In this document: positions 36,373 through 46,550 of the stretch, one piece after another
Layout: every line of letters starts with the position of its first letter
Numbering within the stretch: the stretch's first letter is position 1
DNA from: Diphasiastrum complanatum
Taxonomy: Eukaryota; Streptophyta; Lycopodiopsida; Lycopodiales; Lycopodiaceae
NCBI GenBank assembly: GCA_029204225.1
Contig: CM055102.1
Span: 8,166,587-8,230,586 of the forward strand
Length of the DNA stretch: 64,000 bases
Reading direction: 5' to 3'
Notes under the pieces: model-generated
What the model was told of the DNA's origin: nothing
Seen by the model: the letters and a program-made list of their open reading frames with translations, nothing else
Databases searched by the model: none
Position numbers and translations under genes: made by a program

Positions 36373-37125
36373 TGGTATCAGAGCCTACCTAAGATTTACA
36401 AGCAAATCTAATCAAAAAGTTTGCAAATTTGATTAGATTTCAAGCTAGAAATTGTCTAGATTCTACTTCCTAGCTAGTTTGCAGTTTTTTGATTTACACC
36501 TTCAAATCACTTTGAATGATTCAGATCAGGTACTGTACAAAATTTCAGGTGCAGGCACATGTGAAATCCGCCCATTTTCAGTTCGGTGGTTCTCTCTCAC
36601 CTTAGATCCAAATTTCATGCAATTTGGCCCATTAGAAAGCTAAAAATATGTAGAATCTGATGCAATTTGAATCATGTCAGTTGGATAAGCCAATCAAAAG
36701 TTATAAGCTTTTGAATAGTTGTAGGTAGGGCACCTAGACCTGTGGCAAATGTTGTGTACATGTCATTTATTGCTTGAATGATCACAAAAATCACCCAGAA
36801 GTTGACCAATCTCATCTATATGTGATTTAGGCAAAATTTCTAGGTTCTAGGCAAATTGTTTCATACAAATAGATTGTATTTGAGTCAATTTAACATTTTC
36901 GGAGTATTTCACACGAGTGAAATTCAGAGAATCATAACTTTTGCCATACTTCATCTTTTTTGATGATTCAAATCTTGTTTTAGAGAGATTGTCAAACCAG
37001 TGAGATCTATCTCACAGTTTTTTGCTTAGTCTTACATAGGATTTGGTTTTTTACCCTTGATTGGTTCTTATAGTGAGAAGATAAGCAAGTTTTTCATCCA
37101 TCTTTTTTGATTTCCAGCATTCTTT

Positions 37126-40100
37126 ATGGCTTCAATGGGTGCCTTTCTATTAGAAGCAAGTGAAAGATTGTCAACCTCCAATTACTCAATTTGGAAGGTT
37201 AGGATGGAATCTGTCTTAATTCTACAAGATGTGATGGATATTGTACCTGGTATTGAAGAAGAACCACAAATTCCTCAAGAAATTCCAAAGTACAAAAAGA
37301 GAGCTAGGATGGCTCTACATTATATTAAAATCAATGACTCAAATGACATCTTAAGAGAAATTGGTGTTTGTACTAATGCCAAAGATGCTTGGGATACTCT
37401 CAAGTCCATCTATGAGGCAAAGAATACTTTTAGACTTCTAACATTAAGAAACCAAATTTTTCAAAGTGTATAGAGAAGTGATGAAAGTGCTTCAGCTTAT
37501 ATAATGAGAGTTAAAGACCTCCATAGAGAATTGTCATGCATAGGAGACTCCATCGACCAAAATGAACTTGTTCAAGTCATACTTAATGGGTTAAAGGAGG
37601 AATATGACAACCTTGTTCAGAGTTATGCCATTAAGGAGGAGCTACCAAGTTTGGAAGCACTCCAAAGTGTGCTCATTTCTGAAGAATCAAGACAAGAGTA
37701 TAAACTCTTGAAAATGAAAAGACTATTTCTCAACATTGATGGTAAAGCCCTCTTTACCAAAGATAAGCACAAGTCAAGAAGTAAGAATCAACACCAACCC
37801 TCTTCAAGCAAGAACAATCTTATTTCCAAGGAGAAAGGAGAAGGGGATGAGTCCTCTCAAGCTTTTACATTCAAGAAGAAGAAGAAAAACATCAAGTGTT
37901 TCTTTTGTGGCAAGAAGGGGCATTATGCCACCAATTGCTTCAAGAAGAAGAATCAATTCAAGCAAGCCAACATTTCCAATGAAGAGAAGGAAGATGCTCA
38001 TGCAAGTGATGGAGAGGGATCTCTTATGGTCTCGAGTTTTTCTTCATCTCCTTTCAAGAAGGATGGTTCGTGGTACATCGACAGTGGAGCTTCCTCACAT
38101 ATGTGTAGCTCCAAGCATTCTTTTTCATCCATGACACCTTATGAAGGAGCCAAGAAGTCCATCTACACAGAAAATGATCATGAGTGTGCTATTGAAGGCA
38201 TAGGGACCATTCCCTTAAAGCTATCATCATCAAAAGTTCTTTCTCTGTCTAAAGTACTTTTTGTTCCTAAGTTAACAAAAAATCTTATTATCGTTGGGCA
38301 ATTGCTTGATAGTGGACTAGATGTGAATTTCAATGTTGATACATGTACAATCAAGAAGCATGATGAGATCCTTGCATTTGGGTATAGATATGGTGGAATC
38401 TACAAGCTTGATCCCAAAGAGTATGCTAACTCTTGTGATGGTGCTTTTGCTTCTCATATTTCTTTGGAGGAACTATGGCATAGAAGGTTGGGGCATCCTA
38501 GCTATAGTTCTATGGTGTCCATGGTCAAGAAAGCCAAAGCTATTGGCTTGCCTAATTTTATCTCCAAGAATTTCAAGCCATGTGAGGCTTGTGCCATATC
38601 TAAATCTCATAAGAACCCTTTTTCAAAGTCATCTATTAAGACTACACATCCATTGGAGCTCATACACTCGGATGTGCACTTCTCATCTTCAAAGAGCAAG
38701 GGTGGTGCTACTTGCTTTGTAACTTTCATTGATGATTTCACAAGATTTACTTGGTTATATCTTCTAGCTTCAAAGTCTACGGTGTTTGACTATTTCCTAA
38801 AGTTCAAAGCTCTAGTTGAAAAGCAATTTTCATACAAAATCAAGATTCTTAGAAGTGATGGAGGTGGTGAGTACACTTCCAATAAATTTCATGATTATTG
38901 TGAGCTTGAAGGCATTAAAAGGGAGTTTCCTTGTGCATATACACCATCTCAAAATGGGGTGGCTAAAAGAAAGAATAGAACCTTGTGTGAATGTGCCAAA
39001 ACCATTAGAATTGAGGCATCCTTGCCAAAAGACTTTTGGGGTGAGGCCATCAATTGTTCAAACTATATTTGCAATCGACTCCCTCATGTTGCACTTGGAG
39101 GAAAGTCACCATATGAAGCACTTTATTTGAATAAACCTAAGGTTGATCACCTTAGAGTATTTGGATGCATATGCTTTGTCCATATTCCCTTGGAAACGAG
39201 AAAGAAGGATGATCCTTGTGCAAGCAAATGAGTAATGGTTGGATATTCATCCAACAAGAAAGCCTATCGAATCTACATGCTCTCTACTTCTAAAGTAATT
39301 GAAAGTAGAGATGTAGTTTTTCATGAAGAAGAAAAGTCCAATCTGGGAGGGGCCGAGATCAAGCAACCTCAAAATCTATCACCCTTTGTTATTGAAGACA
39401 ATCAACATATGGAGGGGTCGAGATTTGAAGATGGAAGTCCTCAAATTTTCACTCCTAGAAGATCCATGAGGGAGAGATCCGAGCCTAAGAGGCTCACTTA
39501 TGATGACAAAGGAAAACAAGTGGATCTTGATTCCACTTTTGCTTATTTTGTTTCTCATGAGGAGCCCAAAGATGTCCAAGAAGCCCTCAATACCAAGGAG
39601 TGGTATGAGGCCATGAAGATTGAATATGATGCCTTGATCACCAACCACACATGGGAGCTAGTGAATCCACCACCTAACATGCACATCATTGGATGCAAGT
39701 GGGTGTTCAAGATCAAGTACAATCATGATGGCTCCATCAACAAGTACAAGGCAAGATTATGTGCTAAAAGCTTTGCACAAATATATGGCCTTGACTATGA
39801 AGAAACCTTTGCTCCTGTAGAAAAGATAGTGACAATAAGAATCATAATCTCTCTTGCGTTATTTTTTAAGTGGAAATTGTATCAACTTGATGTCTCCAAT
39901 GCTTTTTTGAATGGCTATCTTGAGGAGGAGATATACATGGAACAACCTCAAGGATTCATCAAGGATAAATCTAAGGTGTGTTTGCTATTTAGAAGTCTTT
40001 ATGGCTTGAAGAAAGCACCTAGATCATGGTATTCAAGACTGAACAACTTTCTACTTTCATTAGGATTTGTGCTTAGTGACTATGATCCTTCTATGTACTT

Positions 40101-40608
40101 AAAGTTTGATGGTAGTAATATTGTCATTCTCCTAATCTATGTAGATGACATTATTCTTAGTGCAAGTTGTTTGATGCTAGTTCAAGAAACTAAGAATGAA
40201 TTAGGAGGAAAATTTAAAATGCAAGATCTAGGAGAGATCCATTACATTTTAGGCCTTGAAGAGTATGCTTTTATTTGTCAATCTAGATATGTCTTTTCTA
40301 TGTTGAGAAAATTCAATATGCAAAATTGTAAAGGCATAGATACTCCCATGGAGCAACATGTAAAAGACCCTATTAAAGGTGATGAAAGATCCTTGGAGGA
40401 CATCACACTTTATAGGAGTCTTATAGGCTCCTTAATTTGGCTTACTATCACTAGACCCGATTTGAGCTATTGTGTGCACAAATTGAGTCAATTTATGCAA
40501 GATCCTAAGATCCAACATTGGAAGATGGCCAAGAGAGTTCTAAGATATGTATCTTCTACTCAAGATTATGGTCATTTAATGCATGAAACTACTAGGTGGC
40601 ACAATTAG
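37126..40608 (+). CDS. Copia gag-pol polyprotein, interrupted by two nonsense codons
   Basis: One frame runs from ATG 37126 to 40608 with only two stops: TAG at 37471-37473 (in gag, a likely CAG position) and TGA at 39229-39231. Order of parts: gag (SNYSIWKVRMESV), knuckle CFFCGKKGHYATNC, protease SWYIDSGASSHMCS, GAG-pre HRRLGHPSYSSM and CEACAISKSHK, integrase with HSDVHFS and RSDGGGEY but NGVAKRKNR where Glu is expected, then reverse transcriptase with GCKWVFKIKYNHDGSINKYK, NAFLNGYLEEEIYMEQPQGF and LLIYVDDIILS. The connection domain follows with SLIWLTITRPDLSYCVHK. RNase H is missing; the last codons come from the LTR. Two stops, the Lys substitution and the truncation make it non-autonomous. 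Confidence 0.92.
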
Positions 40609-41011
40609 ACATATTGAGGTGGCTTGAATAAGTCTAGATAGCTTGAGAGGTGGATTCATAACTCCAATTCAACTTAAAGTAGGAGGAGAGTCCATGGACC
40701 TATATATATGTGATGTACTCTCATTGAGAGGATGATGATTTTTGTGTGTAATGCAAATTTGGAGACTAAGATCTTTGTGCCCTCTCTCTCTACTCGAGTT
40801 TGTACATTCATATTCTCTCTCTAGCCGAGTTGAGGCATTTATTCTACTTAGTTTCATATTTTGTTGATAGATCTTGCTTGTAACACAATAATATTTCTTG
40901 TATGATCAGCTTTCCTATTGTCAATCAATGCCAGTTTGATCTTTATGGTATTATTGGGCTTAGGAGGTCAAAAGTACATGTGTAGGACATCCCACACGTG
41001 TGAATTTTACA
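40573..41011 (+). repeat. 3' LTR of the nested copia, 5'-truncated
   Basis: Matches 35934-36372 almost base for base, beginning at CATTTAATGCATG. The first 173 bases present in the 5' LTR are missing. Confidence 0.93.
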
Positions 41012-41016
41012 AGTAA

Positions 41017-41090
41017 AGTGGAGAAATAGTCCTTTTGGAAAGTCATGTGGAAGCTAGCCCCACTATCAATCCACCAAGAACCTTGAGGGG
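41017..41090 (-). pseudogene. Older copia element: protease start (right portion of split element)
   Basis: The minus strand encodes GSWWIDSGASFHMTFQKDYF, the copia protease active-site block, and reaches the target duplication at 41012-41016. Joined across the younger element it leads directly to SYNDVKSSIFTAN at the left flank. To its right the copia sequence stops and the tRNA-like repeat begins. Confidence 0.9.
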
Positions 41091-41229
41091 GAGTGTTAGA
41101 AAGTGTCAAGGGTATAGCCCTTTCACAACACTCTAGGAACACAAATGGATGGGTAGCTCAATGGTAGAGCACCCCTCGGAATGGGGGAGGTCCTAGGTTC
41201 AACCGACCACACACACCAAGTGTAAAAAC
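41082..41229 (+). repeat. tRNA-like repeat module, copy 2
   Basis: Second copy of the module at 31117-31262. Box A TAGCTCAATGG is at 41154-41164, the anticodon-like hairpin CCCC(TCGGAAT)GGGG at about 41172-41186, and box B-like GGTTCAACCGA at 41196-41206. The start CTTGAGGGGGAGTGTTAGAA is identical to copy 1. Sequences beyond about TGTAAAAA differ between the two copies, so both end there. Confidence 0.6.
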
Positions 41230-41501
41230 TTTTCACATTTTGATTGGACCCTTGACCTCATGCCACCACTTTGGAATTGGTCACTCATCAAATCTAATTT
41301 TGACACTTGTAGTGAGCCTAACTAGCTCAAGCTACATCATAAATCACTTTTGGCCTAATCATGGAAATACATGTGTACTTGCCTCCTAAGCCAAAAATGG
41401 CCCTATCACTAGCTTACACATAGATGGTAACAATTAAAATTTGTAATATCCCTAAACTCAACATAGATGACTTTTTGTATGTTTCACAATAACGACATAT
41501 A

Positions 41502-42011
41502 TGTCATGTGCCAAATCTAAGCAAATAGCAATTACAATGGAAGTAAAGCTAAGAGCAAGAAAAATACAAAGCATTCAAGATAGAATATACATAGAAAGCT
41601 AGAAACACAAAAATATCCATAGAATCACAATAGAAATGAGAAGAAGAGTACAAAACAATGTAAATGAGCATGGATTCATGTAGATAGGGCACATGAGACC
41701 TAGCAATGGCTCACATTCACAAGGAAGCTAGAAGATCTCACTTGCAAATGAGCCAAAAGATCCACAAAATGATGGTTATAGACAATGCTCTCACTTAACT
41801 TAACTTGACTATCTTGACGGATATTTAGCCCTTGTTAAGTATTATTTAAACTACATTGGGCCCTTGTTGGCCTATTATCCTTATTAATTACTTTGAAGGG
41901 CCTAAAGAGGGAACCGCCTTGTTATTAAGGCTAATAGCTCCTTTTGGGCCTACAAAGCTTAATTGGATATTATATTGCCTTGAAAAACACGTGTACTAAA
42001 AGTTCATGAAA
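41502..42011 (-). repeat. 3' LTR of the 41.5-46.5 kb element
   Basis: 510 bases, paired with 46007-46545. Shared blocks include GGGCACATGAGACCTAGCAA, AACTACATTGGGCCCTT and CTCCTTTTGGGCCTACAAAG. Divergence and small indels are visible, so insertion is older than that of the copia at 20.1 kb. Confidence 0.9.
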
Positions 42012-43422
42012 CTCCCCCTACTTAAACATTTTTGTCCTAAAAAATGAAGATGCTTGTCTGATTAGCTTGATCGCCTTGGTTAAGTAGTCATGATTGAGAA
42101 CGTGTCGTCCAAAAACGTATTGCCTCATTACAAATCCAAAGCTGTCGAATTGAAATTATTTTGTTGGCTTCAGACTGTAATCCTTGTTCCCATGGAGGAA
42201 AACTGATGGTCGAAGAAGAGTTTGATGAAGCACCATATTGCTTGTTGGTAACCAATCTGTATGGAATAGACAGAGTGTGTCACCACAATATCCTCTTTTT
42301 TCTGCTTCCTCAACATCATACCAATTCGGATGCTTATCCAATTCCCTTGGATTCTTGGTTTTGTCTTGCATCTGGCTCTTATGTCGTAACTGCCAATCCA
42401 TGTTGTTTGACCAATTTGATGAAGAAAATTACAATTCTGTAGTAAGCAATGGTAGTTATGAATTGATTTTGTATATAAATGCTCCATATGAAGTACTCGG
42501 CATGAATATTGACACTCTGTCATATGATGAAGCGTATCTCTGGGCATACTATTGACCAAAATATATTTCTTCAAATCTGGACAAATTTTCACTCAAATTT
42601 GGCCAAGACAAGTCAACTCCATTGAATTCTGCTTTTGCCAGTTTGGATTTTAAATGAAATTTACTTTCAAAAATTGTAAACCATAACTGGCCATGTATAC
42701 GCCTGACACATTAATACAGGAGAACGTATATGTATTGCAAGTTCAAACCATGGAAATAACAATTCTACCATTCTGATTCTTCCACTGTAGAAAATCATTG
42801 TTGATGTTACTCAATCAAATATTTATCTTGTTAAAACCCACCGACCAATGCAAACTTCTCCAAAGAAACTGATATAGATTGCTGGCATATTTAAAAATCA
42901 GTTTCTAATAGAGTGTTGATTGATTGAGAGAACATTCCCAATCATTATTCATGTTTATATTTTTCAAATATACATGTGAATTAGTTGCTGGCAGTTGAGT
43001 TCTAGAGAATCCATAGAAATAAGATTCTCCATTAGAAGCCACTTTAAGCTCTTGTAAAATGGATGGCATGAGGCGTTGAACAATAATCCAAAGTATTGAT
43101 ACAAGTAAGATTTCCATAGATTAATGAGATCTCTTCATTGCGGACAATATTCTTGTTGAATACTTCACACTCCATTAGATTGTTCTCAAAAATAAAAATA
43201 TTCTCAAAAGCTCCCAAATCCAATTGAATTGGTTTGCAAATCGGATCCCTTAAATAGCCACTCAATTACAAGCCATGGAATGTCGGTGCCATATAGTCCT
43301 CATTCTGAAATTCAATCTTCTCATTTTGATGACCCATAGTTGCTTGATCATTGACCAGATTAATGCATCGATGTATGTCAAGTTTTGGACTTTGATGGTT
43401 GAAGTTAAACTCGAAAGAATGT

Positions 43423-44505
43423 TCAATTATCTTCACATCCTGATCTGAATCTCTCACCATCTATTGTTGCAACTTGATCCGAATCTTGAATTGGACTTTT
43501 GTTGCCTGCAACTGTATCTGGATTTGGGACTTGACTTTCGTTGTCGCTTTGCTCATCTGACTCATTGTCCTCGCTTCGCTCATTTGCTTCGTCATTGTCA
43601 CTTTGCTCATCAGAATCATTGTTGGGATCATCTTCATCTTCATAAGTTTCTTCTCTTTCATTCACACGCACTTGTCGATCCACTGATGCTTTAGTGTATA
43701 CACTCACTTTCTAAATCCACATCTTCATTTTCTCAAACCACCTAGATTGTTCTTCTTTCCTTTCAGCTTCTAGCTTAAGCCTTTGTTTCTTGTTGCTTGT
43801 ACTTTAAAGCATAATCCATAGTTTTCCTTAATCAAAACCCAGGTTGGAGAGAAGTAGTTTGCGGATAATTTTCTACAATGCTCCAATATTGAGGTTGTAA
43901 GCCATATATATAGCATTGTACAAGATATACTTCTCCATAGTCAAATATTGGGATCATCTGTTGGAATTCTCGATTGTACTTAGCAACTATACTTATCTGG
44001 TTCAAAGAACACCATTGGATGAAGTCAGATCGATTGAAGATCTGTCTACAAAGTCTTTTGAAAGTTAACCAGTTCTCAAGAAGAAAGTCGTGAACGATGT
44101 TCCACCATGATTGCCACATCCTTGGAAATCTGATGAAGCAAAGAAAACCATACTACTATCACCAATACATCCACTATAGTAGAAGTTATAATCCAAGTCT
44201 TCTAGCCAATTGTCTACATTAATGGAGTGAATGCTTCCATCAAAGGTATGACTAAAGTATTTAGATAGTCGTTGGTTGTAACAATAAGGTTTCCGTTGAG
44301 CAGTGACTTTCCACCATTCATTAATATGGTTTGTAGATAAGTGCTCTAGAGCAAGTGCATGATCCATCATATCGTGTAACTTCATAAAACAGTTTGTATA
44401 AACGGATCTAGAAATAGTTGGTTGAAGCACATTTCTAATAGGAGTTTGAAGAGAATTTAAATAGTAGTCCAAGCATTTTCTATACTCAAAGAAGTAATCC
44501 ATCAT
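43423..44505 (-). pseudogene. Ty3-like gag with acidic C-terminal region, frameshifted
   Basis: The N-terminal part (44065-44505) contains FDGSIHSINVDNWLEDLDYN, like the start of a retrotransposon gag domain. After a frameshift near 44100 the next frame (43832-44119) gives WWNIVHDFLLENWLTFKRLC and KYNREFQQMIPIFDYGEVYL, with the aromatic/Leu spacing of Ty3-type gag. A short stretch with KLEAERKEEQSRWFEKMK leads into a very acidic tail (43423-43707) rich in DNDEANERSEDNESDEQSDN. No zinc knuckle or DSG protease follows. Small frames at 42905-43460 and 42170-42592 are not recognised. It may be a degraded capsid-like protein; stops and the frameshift argue it no longer functions. Confidence 0.55.
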
Positions 44506-44740
44506 TATAACAGTAATCCATCATTAATGACTAATGAAGATTTGTGGACTATGAATTCATCGATTGAAAGTTGAATGTTTTCACTATAATAGTAATCCAT
44601 CATTAATGACTAATGAAGATTTGTGGACTATGAATTCATCGATTGAAAGTTGAATGTTTTCACTATAACAGTAATCCATCATTAATGACTAATGAAGATT
44701 TGTGGACTATGAATTCATCGATTGAAATTTATTCAGAATG
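44505..44740. repeat. 79-base tandem repeat, nearly three copies
   Basis: AGTAATCCATCATTAATGAC begins at 44512, 44591 and 44670, an exact 79-base period. The copies are almost identical and the array ends in ATGAATTCATCGATTGAAA. It lies immediately upstream of the gag-like frame, in its leader. Confidence 0.95.
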
Positions 44741-46006
44741 GTATTTTACAGGCTAGTAAAAAAAATGCTCTTCTCCACCCACTTAAAACTCAGAGTTCTA
44801 CTATGAGTGAAATTGAGAATGGCAAAAACTTGTGAAATTGAGCACTTTTGCTTTTTATAGCATCGAATTCCAAACTAAAATGAAAATATATGAAGAATTA
44901 AAAATAACCAATAAAAAGACGTAAAAAACTGACTCAAGAAAAGGGGTCTTGAAAAAAAAATTAATAATAATAATAAATACAAAATTTCAATGACTTCTTA
45001 GTGTCAGGCTCGTCGTCATGATCACTTTTCGTTTTACTCCATTGGAATCCGAGCTCACACTAACAAGTTCTGGTGATCCAGGTTTAGGTTTTTTTTTTTC
45101 TTGTGTTAGAAACTCAAATTAGGGTTAAAAAAATTTGGCAGCATTTTTCTCTTTTTTTTGCACTTTTTTTTCTCTGCCCTAAATTGCGAACGCAGGGCGA
45201 GGGTTGTTGTGCGAGGGCAGGGTTAGTTCAGGTTTTTTTTTTATGAGCCTGTGAAAATTCATAATGAAGAAACTGCAATTTTTTTACAAAGAAACAAAAC
45301 TTCACAAATGAGAAGTTGAAGTGCTTCTCTCTCACTTAAAAAAATCCAAAAGAAAATTTTCAAAATTCTGGCTAGTCTGACCCATCTCTACTAATTTGAT
45401 CATAACTTCCTCAATATTGATCCAAATCACACAAACTTAGTACCTCTGAAAAGCTAACAAAAGCTCTATCAAATATAGGATCAAATCAATAATTGAATGT
45501 GACTTGATAGGTCAAAATCACAACAAAACAGGGCTGAAATTTTTCAAAAAAGAAAAACTACAGCTAGGAAACAAGATTTGTCATAACTTTTTGGATACTA
45601 ATCATAATGACCTGCCATATAAATCAGATTAAGATAAGACAATGCTCTAAAATACTACATAGAGAAACTTGAGATTAAAACTCAAATCAAATATGAAAAA
45701 TACAATTCAAATGAAGTGAAATTTCTAGTCACCTATTTTGATAGCTTTTGGGAAAAGTGCAAAAAAGTTTGTATCCCTTATCCAAATGCCTTGCAAATGG
45801 AAGCTGAAAAAAGCTCTACAAATGTCTTGAATCAAATTAGAAATGAAAAATAAAATTGAATGTCGAAAATGGGTCTGAACAGACCTGAAAAATTCAAAAT
45901 TCAAAATTAGCAAAAAGAGGACTACAAATGCAATAAACTTATTAAATCTAATGAAATTCACATAGAATCATTATGAATTTAGGATTTATGCTCTGATACC
46001 AAGAAA

Positions 46007-46545
46007 TGTCATGTGCTAAATCCCAAACTAATAGCAATAACAATGAAGTAAAGCTAATAGCAAAAAAAGTACAAGACCATCAAGATAGCATATCCATAGA
46101 AAGCTAGAAACAATGAGATCTCAATGGAATCACATTAGCAATGAAAGAAAGAGTACAATCAATGGAAATGGAACATTGATTCATTTGGATAGGGCACATG
46201 AGACCTAGCAATGGAGATCCCTATGGCTCACATTCACAAGGAGGAAACAAGAAGCTCTCACTTGCAAATGAGCCAAAAGATTCACAAAATGATGTCTCTT
46301 GCCTAGTTATAGACAATGCTCTTACTTAACTTAACTTAACTATCTTGAGGGATAGTTAGCCCTTGTTAAGTATTATTTAAACTACATTGGGCCCTTATTG
46401 GCCTATTATTCTTATTAGTTACTTTGAAGGACCTAAAGAGGGAACCACCTTGTTCTTGAGGCTAATAGCTCCTTTTGGGCCTACAAAGCTTACAATGGAT
46501 ATTCTGATGCATTGATAAGCACTTATGTACTAGTAGTACATGACA
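46007..46545 (-). repeat. 5' LTR of the 41.5-46.5 kb element
   Basis: 539 bases, TGTCATG...CATGACA, adjacent to the primer binding site. Confidence 0.9.
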
Positions 46546-46550
46546 ATATA

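Larger units (their letters stand above)
35761..41011 (+). mobile_element. Ty1/copia element nested in an older copia, target duplication AGTAA
   Basis: The 5' LTR runs from TGTTGAAATATTGG (35761) to GAATTTTACA (36372). TGGTATCAGAGCC follows at 36373-36385. The 3' LTR (40573-41011) ends in the same bases but lacks its first 170 or so. AGTAA stands on both sides (35756-35760 and 41012-41016), a perfect five-base duplication. Removing the element joins two halves of a minus-strand copia protease frame. Gag, knuckle, protease, integrase and reverse transcriptase are nearly open. A deletion removed RNase H, the polypurine tract and the start of the 3' LTR, leaving codons for TQDYG fused to LTR sequence. 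Confidence 0.95.
41502..46545 (-). mobile_element. Non-autonomous LTR element with gag-like ORF and no pol (TR-GAG/LARD type)
   Basis: Direct repeats at 41502-42011 and 46007-46545 start TGTCATGTGC and end CATGACA (CATGAAA in the left copy). ATATA stands on both sides (41497-41501 and 46546-46550), a perfect five-base duplication. The complement of TGGTATCAGAGC is at 45990-46001, five bases inside the right LTR. A purine tract (complement of CTCCCCCTAC, about 42012-42023) borders the left LTR. The element therefore reads right to left. Its 4-kb interior has a long untranslated leader (about 44740-45990), a 79-base tandem repeat, a gag-like frame and an acidic frame, but no protease, reverse transcriptase, RNase H or integrase motif in any frame. 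Confidence 0.88.

Noticed and set aside
41154-41206. Functional tRNA gene (second copy)
   Set aside because: Same reasons as the first copy; T arm cannot form.
44505-44740. CRISPR-like array
   Set aside because: The 79-base units are contiguous without unique spacers, and this is a eukaryotic LTR element.
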